NCBI GenBank assembly: GCA_963920665.1
Contig: OY987264.1
Span: 20,998,906-21,062,905, forward strand
Length of the DNA stretch: 64,000 nt
Source: Straminergon stramineum
Taxonomy: Eukaryota > Streptophyta > Bryopsida > Hypnales > Calliergonaceae
Reading direction: 5' to 3'
Part shown: positions 1 through 12,576 of the stretch, one piece after another
Numbering within the stretch: position 1 is the first letter of the stretch
Layout: every line of letters begins with the position of its first letter
Program-made: the position numbers and the translations under genes
The notes under the pieces: model-generated
Seen by the model: only the letters and a program-made list of their open reading frames with translations
What the model was told of the DNA's origin: nothing
The model's database searches: none

Positions 1-731
1 GCAGCGAATTCGCCAGCAAACAGATGCCGAAAGTGTTGCTGGTACCCCTCTGTCATCCACAAATCCAAGCACCCGGGATCCAAGTGCGTGCCCAGGCCAT
101 TGGAGTTTGTCCCGGGTGGGCGGCGACGGATTCGGTCAGGGTAGAGGCTGTAGTGCTGCGGGTCGAACCAGCTCTTGCCGTGGGATTCGTGCTTCCACTG
201 CGAATTCAGAAACTTCTGCACCTTTTCCATACTGGGGTGTTGACGAGCTTGCATCTGAGAGCTCGACCAGTAGATTGGGTAAATCTCGGGTTTCGACAGC
301 TCCAGGGTGCCGAAGTAGTCGTCGGCTGGGCCAATGTACTTTTGAAAAAAGTGATTGGAGTCGACGTAGTGGACTGCGTCGGCGTCCCAAAGTTCTGCCT
401 GCGTGCGGTCGAAGTGACCGCGGATCACGACGCAACCACGCCGTTGGAGCTTGGCTATGGATTGTTCGCTCACCGTTCCATTCTCGATGTCGGCGAAGTC
501 GATAATCGGCCAAACTTCATCGCCACGAGCCTTGGTGGCCTTGATGTCTTCAATCTCAGCAACCAGAAAGGCCTCGATCTCGTTGATGACCTCCTCGACG
601 GTGCGACCGTTGTCTTTAATGCGTTTCCGCAATGCAGTCTTGATTTCCATGATGGCTTGAGGTATGTCGGTCGGAATCGTTTCCCAATGCGGTAAGCCGC
701 TCACGGCACTGATGTCGCCAGCGGTGTCCAT
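1..731 (-). CDS. DUF1479 / YbiU-like protein, 5' part (runs off left edge)
   Basis: Reading the minus strand from about 731 down to 1 gives one uninterrupted frame. It matches the YbiU/DUF1479 family, which has an Fe(II)/2-oxoglutarate-dioxygenase-like fold. Family landmarks in order are RRGCVVIRGHF, a segment reading FGTLELSKPEIYPIYWSS, QMQARQ, YPDRIRRRPPGT, and GLGTHLDPG. The last holds an H-x-D pair at the position expected for two metal ligands; the third ligand and the C-terminal half lie outside the window. In-frame ATGs occur at 731 and 650. The frame also stays open upstream past 840, and a CAG that could be a splice acceptor precedes the codons near 790, so an upstream exon is possible. 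I chose 731 as the first ATG inside the family-like stretch. No intron is visible and GC content is higher than in the neighbours. The substrate is unknown. Family assignment is strong; whether the gene is expressed is unknown. Confidence 0.8.
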   Translation of the reverse strand, partial: MDTAGDISAVSGLPHWETIPTDIPQAIMEIKTALRKRIKDNGRTVEEVINEIEAFLVAEIEDIKATKARGDEVWPIIDFADIENGTVSEQSIAKLQRRGCVVIRGHFDRTQAELWDADAVHYVDSNHFFQKYIGPADDYFGTLELSKPEIYPIYWSSSQMQARQHPSMEKVQKFLNSQWKHESHGKSWFDPQHYSLYPDRIRRRPPGTNSNGLGTHLDPGCLDLWMTEGYQQHFRHLFAGEFA

Positions 732-2588
732 CAATGCGGCAAAATCCCTGGGGACTGCCCTGCGAAACAGTGTCGCATGGTGCGCTGCACCCTGTGTTTT
801 CCGGGGTATAGTTACACTGCAGGGTGAAGCCCGACCGATACTGCACCTAGCGTTCCCCCCATTCTGGCAAAATCCCAGAATATGGGAAACACCTCTGCCT
901 GTGTTTGTACAGTCTATTACGACTCGATCCATCTCCTGAAGCTACAGTACGAAGCTGATTTTCGAATTTGATAGCGCAATCTGTAATCAATCCCTAAGAA
1001 AACAGTCAGTTGCAGTTGTAGTGAGAATACAAAATGCAGCGCTGAAATCAGGTGACATGTGGCACGAGCGAATTCATCTCTTTTCCTCGCAGACCTAGAC
1101 AATGAGCATCATAACTTAACGCCCAGCAGTAGCAAAGAACTAAGTTACAAGGCAGTCGGACGCTAACCAGAAGGGAACGAACTTGCGTTCAATCACAAAG
1201 TCTGAATGTCAAACTAAGTTACACCTTCCATTGCTCATTACTATCAGCATTAGACTACACATGAAACATCGTAAAATTCAAGGCAAAATTCTTGGTCAAA
1301 TCTCAAAACCATTCAAGGCACGTGAAGAGAAATGCATAAATTCTGATTTGGATTCGCCAGTACAATCATCCTCACCGTTCCTGAATATCGATAGTAGGAA
1401 GACAGACTTTATTTCTCAAAGCAGACTTTGTTTCTACGCACAAGGACCAAATTTCTATACAACAAGAAAACCCTGCACATCGCCATAATAGCAAAGACTA
1501 CAGCAATCTTCCGTAACTTAGCCAGCTTCAAAAGAAAAAAGAAGAATTTTGCAATCAATCACCTTCTCAATAGCATCGAAACGGAAATGAGCTTAATCAT
1601 CAAGCTGGAATAGCTCAATGGCTATGGCAGCAACCCAGATCAAAAGCAAACTTATTTTCCCGTAAACCATTACCTCGACGTGTACCTCGACGGAAAGTAA
1701 GACGATCATGCCGCCAAGCTGGTATTCCACTGCGTATCGGAAAATAAAATCGCAAATGGAGATTCTCGACCAGCAGCGCCGGCTGTCAACGAGAAAAACA
1801 GCGTAACCTTCAGCAGGAAAAGTGGATTTTACGGAGAGCAAGACCTGAGATTTTGGCACAAATCTCCCCCAATCGTCCTAATTCACAGGCTTCGAAATGT
1901 CCAAATGAAGAGCACCCACAAATTTTAACAATTTTCGGTCTCGTCACATTTATCACGTCCGCGTGCAGAAGGAATCTGATAGCGCCTGTGTGTCGTCCAA
2001 AGTACTGAAGAAAATTAGAAGTCGCGCTGCGAAGAAGACGATGCCAGAGTACCAAAGCGGCAGAGACGAAGCTAAGCTATCCATTGTTCCAACCCTATAG
2101 ACACCACGTCAGACATTCGATTGCCAGCTTGGCAGAATCTGGATCGTAAAGAGCCACTTCAGCAATATTAGGGCTGCCAGCTAGATAGATGGGGTGAGTC
2201 CAGCCAATAAGGCTTGATCGATGCCACTCTAATGACGCCACGTCTGCATTGTTATGGCGGGCACTCTGCCACGGGCGCATAATAATACGGGTCAATTCAA
2301 ATCTCCTTCTGGACGAGTGAGGAGCGGAAAATGGACGAAAAAGTCAACTTTGAACGAAAAAGGTAAAGTTCGGAAATGCTCGTCGTTCTGAGGGCCAAGG
2401 AGCGCGATTAGGGCTGGTTGGGGATTGTGTGTTTTTTGGTTGCGAACCGGAGCAGGGTGTGGTTTCCAATCTTGCTTTCTTGCTTGCTCCCAGGATCCGA
2501 GGTTTTGTAGGTGATCCGGTCACACTACGTTGGCCGATCATTTTCAGGAATTAATTTTTTTTGAGATTTTTCTGTGGCGCTGTGAGCC
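732..2588. other. Intergenic region, no recognised gene
   Basis: Only short open frames occur here. On the minus strand 1593-1859 could encode 88 residues ending in a hydrophobic stretch (SLLLIWVAAIAIELF) just before the stop, like a tail anchor, but I recognise no family and see no supporting splice or start context. Minus-strand frames at 1810-2055 and 2095-2295 are equally unplaced. The last 250 bases before 2589 should hold the promoter and 5' leader of the transportin gene. No clear TATA box was picked out. Confidence 0.5.
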
Positions 2589-5500
2589 ATGGAGGGACAG
2601 CAGCAGCAACAGCAGCAGCAGCAGGGCGGAGGAACGCGCGCAACGCTGCTGGAGGCTGTGCAGGCTCTCTACCATCACCCCGATCCCTCTATTCGCAATG
2701 CGGCGAATCAGTGGCTGGACGAGTTTCAGCACACCATGGAAGCGTGGCAGGTCGGGCAGATCCCTCTTATGTTGCCAAATTAGGGTTTAAGATTGGGGTG
2801 AGGTCGGGAGCTGATCTTCAGCCATTGCGAATTTTCCTTGCTTATTGGATTGACTCTGAGGAATCTACTTCTGTTGAATGCAGATTTCAGATAGTGTGCT
2901 TCACGATCCGAGTAGCAGCCTGGAGACGCTTTACTTCTCGGCTCAGACAATTCGAACCAAGGTAGTGTTCTTCGGGTTGAGATGTATCTTCGATTCTTTG
3001 TATATCATGGTTTATTTGTACGTTTGTTTCTATGGGTTTGGATTGGAACAGACTGTTGTTGAGATTTTGAAGGACGGAGTGTTGAGAATATTTGCGCGAT
3101 AACCGTTTGAATTGATGGAAATGAGATTGACGACTGTTAGAGAGTTACTTAGAGCTGATTGGATTTTTCGTCTTTGCGTTCAGGTGCAACGGGATTTTGA
3201 AGACTTGCCACCTTCTGCGCCTCTTTCACTTCGTGCCTCCCTAATGGTGAGTCCTTGTGTTGTTGTAGACAGTAGACATCGAAGTTTGCGTAATTGTCGT
3301 GTATTTTCTTGTCACACCTATTTATGGTGCATCATGTAAGCAGGATATATTACTGTTACTGGCACATGCATACTTTAGCCTTGACGTGGGGGAAATCAGA
3401 ATCTTAGTTTTCATTGAGTATATCCTTAAAAAATGGTTACGTGTGCTCTTCGTGACTCTGGGTTGTGTCTCATCCAGTGGCATACTTTGGGGATGTAGAG
3501 AGGCTCTGGTTTTATCACGTGAATGAGATACACGGTTATATATGAAATTTTACTTTTCTTGGGACGTATGATTGAGTTTAATTTAACTTGCGATGTCAGC
3601 TTGATAATCGAATTCAGATCGACTTCGGAGTAATTAGATAGCATCATAAATTTTCAGATCTACCAGCCTTGGCTCTATATATAAATCGCCCTATAGTTGT
3701 ATGAATCCATCTATGGGTTCAGTAGTTTTATCGAAGTATGGCCATTGATTTGAAAGTGTTGGTTTGTTGAGGGAGGGAATTCTGCACCACCTCTTCCCAC
3801 CCTTGGCTTTTTCATCGGCACTCCGTCTACCCCCTTGAGCTGACCTTATAATTTTTGATCTGCATATTTTGGTGATGTTTTCCAACTTAAGACCTGGTTA
3901 TGCAACCCCTTGACCATTTTCTAATTATCAGGATCATGGATTTCATTACTTAATGGTTTCATTATTTTAAGGGCTGTTTTTTTGTGGAGGGTGCTTATCT
4001 ACTTTCAATGAGTGTTTTGTTATCAGCCTTGACTGAAAACAGTTCGTTACTAAGAAACGACATCGCCTAACGCACTGGCATTTCCTTCTTGTGTCCAGAC
4101 ACTGCTTATGAAGTTTAGGCAGGGTCCAGCTGCTGTCAGAACTCAGGTATTGAAAGCAATCTCATTATAGATAGCCTGAGTTATAAGTCATTCTCATCTG
4201 ACAGTTTGAATTCTAGTAAGGCTTATGAACTGATCATGGTCTTCTGGTTATCATCATACATTTTCTGCTTATCATCGTACAGTATAATTTTGGGGATGTT
4301 TATGAAGAATCCTTTTGGATCCTTTTTAAGTCTTTTCTGATATGTCGACTTGGTTGCCAGTTGTGTCTTGCAATGGCAGCTCTTGCTGTGCAAATGGCAC
4401 CAGAGGATTGGGGTCGAGCAGGAGTAGTACAGTGGCTTGGCCAGGAGCTGTCGTCTCAACTTGAAGCCATTCCAGTTTTACTGGAGCTGCTAGCTGTTTT
4501 TCCACAGGTTTTCTAGACCTCCATAATTCTCCCCACTTTGGTTGAACGACATTTGGACAGCTTGACAACATGAATTTCACCACTAAGTGATGTATACAAA
4601 GTTGGGTCTTGACATGGTTAGGTTTTAAGGAAGCATGCTGTTGGTGAGTTGTTGCCAGCTTTTGAGAGCCATTCACCCTAGACGAGCCGTGTTGAAAAGC
4701 AGAGCCGAGTGCAGCTCGAGTACAGACAGGGACCAAAGTTGTGATTTCCTTGTGACTCTCAGTTTGACCATACTACCCTTATCTTTCTCAGCTCCTTCTG
4801 GGCCTAAGGTTTAGACAGTGTTCTGCAATTTGTTTGTGAAATGAAGGATTCAGTGAAATATGATGGCCCCTGTAGTATGTGCTCAATGCATCGGTTTCAG
4901 CGAATTTTAGTTTTCCTTTGTCAATCTGCACTCCGTTGTGTCTGTAGATAAGTAATGGAAAATTACTTGTGCAGTTAATAGGTGTGCCACACTTGACAAA
5001 GTGTGAAATTACCTTATCCAATATGCCAAAATTAGTCAGTTGACTTGTTTGTTCTAGTCATGACTGCTTTTGGTTTGTTTATTTTTTATTATTCATAATG
5101 AAAATACCTCTCTTAGCAGAAGTTTCCTTCGCTGCAAGAGTAGATGCATCTTTGACTAGGATGTGAGGGAGATATGAAAACTAGTGCGTTATATAGAGAT
5201 TTTAAGTAACCACAGTCGAAACCGAACTTGCGCTGTCAGGGTTCTAAGTTTTGCGTGTCCGTCTCTCTTTACATATGCATGTAGTGACAACTACGAGGTT
5301 GGTGTCTTCACTTGGCTTAGTGTCTTTCTGTTTTATTTTGATGTGAAGTTACGAGTTTCGACTGATAATTTGCAGTCTGAGTTCTTTTGTGCAGGAAGCA
5401 AATAGCTACAAAATTGCAGTGCGGCCAGAGAAACGCAGACAGTTTCATCGTGATATGGTGTCTTCAGTACAGAATGCCTTCGATTTGCTCAGCTCTTGCT

Positions 5501-8500
5501 TGTCTGAAGGTTCCATCCAATTGCGGGAGCAGGTGCGACTGTTATCCTTGTTGAGATTTCTTGCATTCTTGACGCATATAGGCTATCTCCGATTTCGATG
5601 TCAAGTTGATCCACGCGCACTCAAGACTCTATGAATAGTCAACTTTTCAGTCATGGAGGTCTCTTATTTTGGAGGGTGTATGAACTTTGACTGACAGGTA
5701 ATTCGAGCATTTGCAGCATGGATGCGACTTAGTTTTGGGTGGGTTGGAACCTCGCATGTCCTGCTGAATTCAGTTATTTCCTTTCACGAATTGTAGAGGA
5801 CGATCTGAGCATAGTCTGTACTATTACTTGAAGATATCTATCTAATTGTACTCGATCAATTTTGTGGCATAAGAGTTGATGTTTGGCAATATATTTGGAC
5901 TTGCCTTTTGTCCTTATTATTGCGTTTTGCCACACTGCAGGATTAGTGCGACAACCCTCGCCTCTCATCCTTTGGTGGCAGCTTCGCTTGCGGGACTAAA
6001 TTCCGAAGAAACTTTTGATGCTGCAGTGGATGGTACGCAGCCCCTGTGAGTCTACCCCACCTGCTTGTATTATGTTCACTTGCACAAACAGAGATCATTA
6101 TTCACCAGTATTACTAGAATTAGTGAAGGAATTTGAGAATTTGGGATTCACGAGATTGGAACGTCTAATCATCGGGTATCACTTTTTACTTAGCGCCGAT
6201 CTGCTACATATGTTTTTATTTAAATTCGCCAGTCATATCAGTGAGTTGTCCGGTTTATTGCTTTGATAAGACACGTTTAGAAGTTATTCTAGATAATGTT
6301 GAAATACGGTGCATAATAACTTACGATGATAGATGGTTGCAGCCGTGACAGAGCTTATTCGCTTTACTGTGAGTGGGAGCCCCGTCGAGTTGTCTGCCCA
6401 TATGCCTCTAGTCGTCGTGTTGGTTCCACAGGTTATGGCTTTGCGGCCTCGGTTCGCTGCAACAGTTAAGGTATGGTATTATGACTGGCAAGGGGCTAGA
6501 AGATGGATTTATTGACGGTGTAGTTTTGTTTTATTGTCCTACAAATTAGTACGCTGTGTGCCTTTAATCGAGTCTAAAATTACGCTTAGATCTTGAGCAA
6601 ATATTCTAACACATACTATGCTGACTTTGATTTTGATTTCAAATTTGGTATAAAATTTTTTCGAAGGGAAATCCTTTGATGAGTACCGCGATATGAGACT
6701 TATGTTTTGGAAGACAAGTAACACGTACTGGACTTTGACGAGTGATATTTATGCCTTCTACTTTTCTCGAAAGTTCTAACAGTGACGAATACCTGACTGG
6801 AAGAGTCTCTGAGTATTTTTAGGTTGCACAAGCTGAAAAGAAAGCACAACAAGGAGTTGATATTGATGCAAGTCAGTCCGGAGAGGAAGAGGTATGTTTG
6901 TGCGGGAAATTGAATCCTTTTCATTTTCTGATATGGTACTGGAACTTTGCGTACGCTCTTATTCTTGATTTGGAGTGAGAACTTGTAGTAAACTCTAAAT
7001 CACACGTTTGACATTTTGTGATCATGACGATTTTCCTGGTGTTCTTTGGATGGTAGGTTAACTACGGTTCACATCTTTTTTCTACCCTGGATTTAATTTG
7101 TTGAGCCTGAGTTTCTCTTTCGCTTATTGTTCTTAATCAGGATGAAGAGGTCACGAAAGGCATGGCATACTTGTTTGCGGAAATGGGAGAGTCATATGTT
7201 GACTTGATTGCCAGCGGTATGTAGCATCTTCAACGCCTGGTTTTCTCTATGGTTGAGTTTATGGATCGTAAAGTAGTTGTTTATGAATATGACTCGGGCA
7301 TTTTACAAGAGGTATTTTACAAAAAGTGCAATCATTGCTAGCATCCTTCTCTGCTATGTAATTTCTTAACAATTTCCTCGTCATGCGGGAACAGGGTCGT
7401 CTGAGTCTCTAATGATTGTTGAGGCACTCGCCGAAGTGACATCCCATCCTGATGATAACATCGCGGCTATAACTTTCAACTTTTGGCACCGTCTGAGTCT
7501 TGCTCTGACAACCAGGTACATCTCAGATTTCTAGTAGTCTGTCTGTTTTCCAGCTACAGAGAAATCGCTGTAATCCGGAATTACATTTCGTATTTGAATC
7601 TCTCGATGCGTGTGGCTTCTTTTGATATCATGTGTTCACCCTTCTCCACCGCAGTGCAATCAAAATCCATTGCTGGAAAATGACTAGGGACATGTTTTAC
7701 AGATCGTTCTATGTTTTTGTACTTGTTTTAGAGAGAGATCGGAGCAACGCGCATCAGCTGAAGAGGAAGCGGCTGTCGATGTGGAGAGGGAACGTAGACT
7801 CGCAATATTTCGCCCTACATTTGAGCTTCTAGTGTCTTTGGTAGGACACTGCACGTTTTCTTGCACCCGTCCTCCAGCAAATTTATTATTTTCTGTTTAT
7901 GGACCTTCTCCTGTATGTTAAGTTTTACTTCTGCTCCATTCAACTGATTCATGATATCCAATCTTGACAATCCCAGGTTAGCTTTCGTGTCACTTATCCT
8001 CCTGGATTTGAAACCTGGAGGAAGGATGAACTTGCTGATTTTAAGTCCACCAGATATGGTAAGTTTTACTTGGAGTGTATTCTTTGGTCTCATGAGTAAA
8101 ATGGCTTACTCAGCGTGCTTTGCAGAATGTTTTTCTGCACACCCTTTTGTCATATTAATCGTATTCTCAGGCAACTACTTTCCAGGCCAACTGGATCCTG
8201 CTAGTCTTTAAAAAAACACGTCCGTATCGAGTCGCACTATTAACCTGAATGGTTATTGTGTTTCAGCTGTAGCGGATATGCTCATGGATGCTGCTGCCGT
8301 GCTTGGAGGACAAGAAACTCTGAGGCTTCTTACCCAACCTCTGCTGCAGGTGAACCTTTGTTTCTGAAACATTGTTTTGGATCCTTTCAATAATTGTACC
8401 ATATCAGGACGCTTGTTGGTCAGTGAGGACAGCTGCCTCATAATTGTAATGATCTATCTAATTCTTTCGAGGACTCTTGACCTGTTTCTCCTTTGGTGAT

Positions 8501-11500
8501 TAAAAATTATTTTGGACCAATTATCAGCTTGCGGCAAGTGCCAGAACTGGAGGTTCTTGGGACTGGCGTGAAGCAGAGGCATCTCTCTACTGTATTCGTG
8601 CGATTGCTAAGGCAGTTCCAGCTTCAGAAGATGCTTTCATGCCTCAGGTGACTTGTGTTTTCGAGTGAATTTTGACTTCAGATCTTTGAACGTAGGTTGT
8701 AGCATCTGGTTCCCTGTGACTTTTTTTTTTTTTTTGTTAAGTATTGGGATTGATTTCTTCTATACGCTTTACGTCTGATTCACTGAGTCTTGAATTGGCA
8801 TGTATAAACATCATCAGATCTTTGTACTTCTACCCCAACTACCTTCTCAACCTCAGCTCATCTACACTTGTAAGTTGAGCTACTTCTTGTCCATGTTATC
8901 TTTGAAATGGAATTTTCTCATGGCACGCTTTGGTAATTCAATATCCAGTTTTGATGTATGTGGACGCCTATGTGTTGTCACTAAAAGAGTACCAGGCTGT
9001 TAGTGCAGTACAAAATGAGGTGATACTATTTTTGATTGGATTGACTCATGATATTTGTGACTGGTGGATAATGCTGCAGCATCATTGACAATAGCAGCCT
9101 TTGCTGATTGGCTAGGCAGCACACCGAGTGCACCAACTCTTTTACCATCTCTTCTGCAACTACTCACCAGTGCTCTATCAGCGCCGGAAGAGGCGTGCGC
9201 TGCTGCTGCTTTAGCATTGAAGCATGTCTGCGATGGTGAGTTGAACCTCCAGATTATTTTTGTTTTCTTGAAGATCATTATGTGACTAAATAGCTGCGTC
9301 TACCATGCTCCGTTTCCTTTGTATGGGTATACTGAATGTAATTTTTCGCGGAATCTTCATTGGAAGGTCACAGAACGTGGTGGATTTCTTCTAATCGAAT
9401 CTTTCATTGGTCGGATACAGCATGCAGGAAACTATTGGCAGGTTCAGCTGACGCTCTGCTCAATATCTATCAGCGAGCCATGAGTGGGAATAGTGGTTTT
9501 AATCTTTCATCTGATGATGAACTTCAGCTTGTTGAGGGCTTGAGGTACGACCACGTGCGAGAGTGGTTGATGAGCTCATGCTTCCTCTTTCTTCAATTTT
9601 TTTCTCGCCTTGTTATTCACGCCAAGTAGTCAATTGTTAACAATTATCTTGACAAATCTGAATTGCGCAACTTTTGTACGAGTATTCGTTTCATTTGCGA
9701 TATTGAAATGGTCCGTTCTCGAGTGGGACAATTTTGACCACTGTTGTTTGTCCTCAGTTTGATGGTCAATGCGCTGCCTCCAGAGCGACTTGTGCCTGCA
9801 CTAGATGCCCTCTGCATCCCGATTCTTACACCTTTACAGGTGTGTCATCCTTGAAAATTACACTCCTGCTTATCTCCACTCCTTCCTGTGATTCTGTCCA
9901 GTGAACGTGATCTTTTTAGTCTCTTTTCTTGCAGGACGGTATGATTGTGCATATTTCTCATGATTTTGTGGTTTTACCTTGACAGCAAGTGGTCACAGCA
10001 GCACAACAAGCTGGATCTTCTCAACAGTTTTCTGCAAACCAGTATTCTGTACATATTGATCGTATAGCCAACATTTTCAGGTCTGTGGGTGAACATTGAA
10101 CCCTTGAACCCTTAATTGTTCACATTTTAATGCCAGGCTCCTTACAAAATTTCTGGCATTCACTGCACACAATATGAGCGGGGTTCTAGAAGTAATATGA
10201 AGTTGTTGACGGGTTGTCTGGTGCTTACAATTTATATCATTATTTGCATTATTATAATCCGGGCTGATCCGATTTTACCTGGAAATTGCAGATACGGCAG
10301 TGAGCCTGAACCTTTGGCAGATGTATTCCAACGAATGTGGCCTCTTCTGAAGGCCGTTTTCATGCAGTAAGTGCTGCCTTACCTTTTGAGTTAGTTTGTT
10401 CACTTTTCGTTTTGTTGTCCTATTATGAAGCTTCGTGATATTTTAGTTGGGCTGGCAGTTCACAATTTTTTACCCGAAACTCTATAGCTGAACGGTTTAT
10501 ACAGAAACGTGATATCGTCAATCTTGAAATACTCGTATTCCTTGAACTCCGACGTCTTGGTTTGAATTTTCTCTTTTGCAGAAGGGCCAACGATATGAGG
10601 ACCATGGAGAGGTTATGTCGGGCGTGCAAATATGCAGTAAGCATCCATCACCGAAACAGAAATGGCTGCCAAATGAAACTATTTCTTGTTATTTCTTGTT
10701 CTTGCCTAGCCACTTTATGTTCGTTACTTATTCCTGTGAAGTCTCTCCTGGTTGTGTCCTCAGATCATAGCATTGACATGATGAATTTTCACTTCTGCTT
10801 CTACTCGACAGAATCTTTTGCAATATTCTGTGGATGAGACATGAGACTAAACATTACTTGTCCAGGTGCGCAACTGTGGGAGGGCACTCGGAGGAGTGAT
10901 GGGGTCAATGCTAGAGGAGGTTCAAGAGCGTTATCAAGAACACCATCACTCATGTCTCTTATATCTTGCTAGTGAAGTTATCAAGGTGAATCTCTTTCCT
11001 TCGATCAGGACGATTGACCAGGAAGGCATATTGTGACGTTACGGAAGTCTACTTAATACTTGAGAGAAAGATTTTATCACGTCTTACTTTTGCAATAGTC
11101 TATGTCATATTATCACGTCGTAGTTGTAGCAAGAGAACTGAGTGATTTTTTCCCATAATCTGATTAACCTTTGCTTATTGCAATCTGGATATACTTGATA
11201 CTGCAGGTTTTTGGTAGCGACACTGCATGTGCTGGATACCTGGGGACTCTGATATCAGTTCTTTTTGGACAAACAATTGCTATGTTGACAAGTATCCAGG
11301 TAACATGGTCCCCTTTCTCTTTGATAAGTTTTACTAGTGCTATGTTCAGATGTATCGTGCTTGTAAGTGGTTGCATTTATCAAGGTTGGTTTGAAGTCTG
11401 GCATCTTACAGGATGAATGCGTTAACCATTTCTCGTATGTATGTATTCAGGATTTTACTTCTCAACCTGATGTGGCTGATGACTGCTTCTTGCTAGCATC

Positions 11501-12576
11501 ACGTTGCATACGTTATTGTCCTCATTTGCTGGTACCTACTACCATGTTACCTCCATTGGTCGACTGTGCCATGACTGGCATAACCATACAACACAGGTGC
11601 ACACCTGGTTTTTTGTCTACACACCTGGTTTTTTGTTTAATTATTTGTGGTACTCAAGTTAATGGGTTCTTGGAGGTCTTTACTTAGACTTCACTGAAGT
11701 TTGAACTTTGAACTGGACAGATTCTAGAACCAATTGATGGGGATCAGAAATTTCGTCTGGATCCTGTTTACTATTGCGATTAAGAGATACTCATATAGAC
11801 ATGCTGTGCAGGGAGGCATGCCGTTCAATTTTGACGTTTTTCCAAGATGTCTTGGATCTACCCACAACTTTTACAGGAAAGCACTACCGATCAGCTGTTG
11901 ATTCAGTCTTCCTGCCCCGTGGTGCAACTTTGACCAGAGTCTTGTTGGCCGCTTTAGTTGGGGCTCTGCCCGAATCACGGCTTACAGAGGTTAGCACCGT
12001 TTTACTGATGTAATCATTCTACGGACGCTGTCTCGTCTGTAACCATTAATGAGATCTCATTCAAATTCTTCTATTTTTTATGTTTGAAGATCCTATTAAT
12101 GCTTTGGGTCACAGCTAATTATCCTGTGTGTAATACGAGTTAAACACGTTACAAGTGAGGCAGCTGGAACAGATATTTAGTTTTGGTTCTAAATGCCGAT
12201 GTGGTTTATCCTGTGAACAGTTTTCGGGAACCCTTCAAAATGCTTTACATTAGGATTCTGAAGCTAACAGTTTATTGTTCCAATATGTTGTCTGCAGGTT
12301 CAGTATGTTTTCTTGGGATTGGCTCGCCTTTACAGTTCTCAATTGGTGCAATGGGCGCAAGAAGCAGCTGCTCTAATCCCCTCAAACGTAGTGACTGAGG
12401 GAGAGCGTATCAGCTTCTTGCAAGCCATTCAATCTGCAGCTTCAGGGTCGGACTCAATGTCTTTGTCAAACTCGATGGAAGAGATGTCTGAAGTGTGTCG
12501 TCGAAACAAAAAGGTCATGGACGCCGTCCAAAGTGCTCTGCAACCATTTAACCTCGCATTATCCCCTGTAAGCTAA
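2589..12576 (+). CDS. MOS14: Transportin-SR / importin-beta-like receptor (MOS14/TNPO3 family), 28 exons
   Basis: Encodes a nuclear import receptor of the TNPO3/Importin-13 branch. In Arabidopsis the orthologue MOS14 carries SR splicing factors into the nucleus and hands them to Ran-GTP. Exons read by eye: 2589-2750, 2884-2961, 3184-3246, 4099-4146, 4361-4507, 5395-5532, 5698-5738, 5941-6032, 6343-6470, 6823-6891, 7141-7216, 7395-7515, 7732-7840, 7977-8058, 8267-8349, 8528-8647, 8818-8869, 9080-9235, 9421-9544, 9758-9839, 9986-10080, 10292-10366, 10582-10636, 10866-10985, 11207-11299, 11451-11596, 11812-11989, 12298-12576. These sum to 3012 nt, 1003 residues plus stop, close to the family length, with all phases compatible. 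Landmarks: ALYHHPDPSIRNAANQWLD at the N-terminus, MRTMERLCRACKYA, DDCFLLASRCIRYCPHL and FLPRGATLTRVL near the C-terminus. The start ATG is followed by nine glutamines. HEAT repeats are expected throughout. Exon 17 is the least certain. Confidence 0.95.

Noticed and set aside
24..695. 223-residue plus-strand frame at the left edge
   Set aside because: The opposite strand carries clear DUF1479 family landmarks; the plus-strand frame is its shadow.
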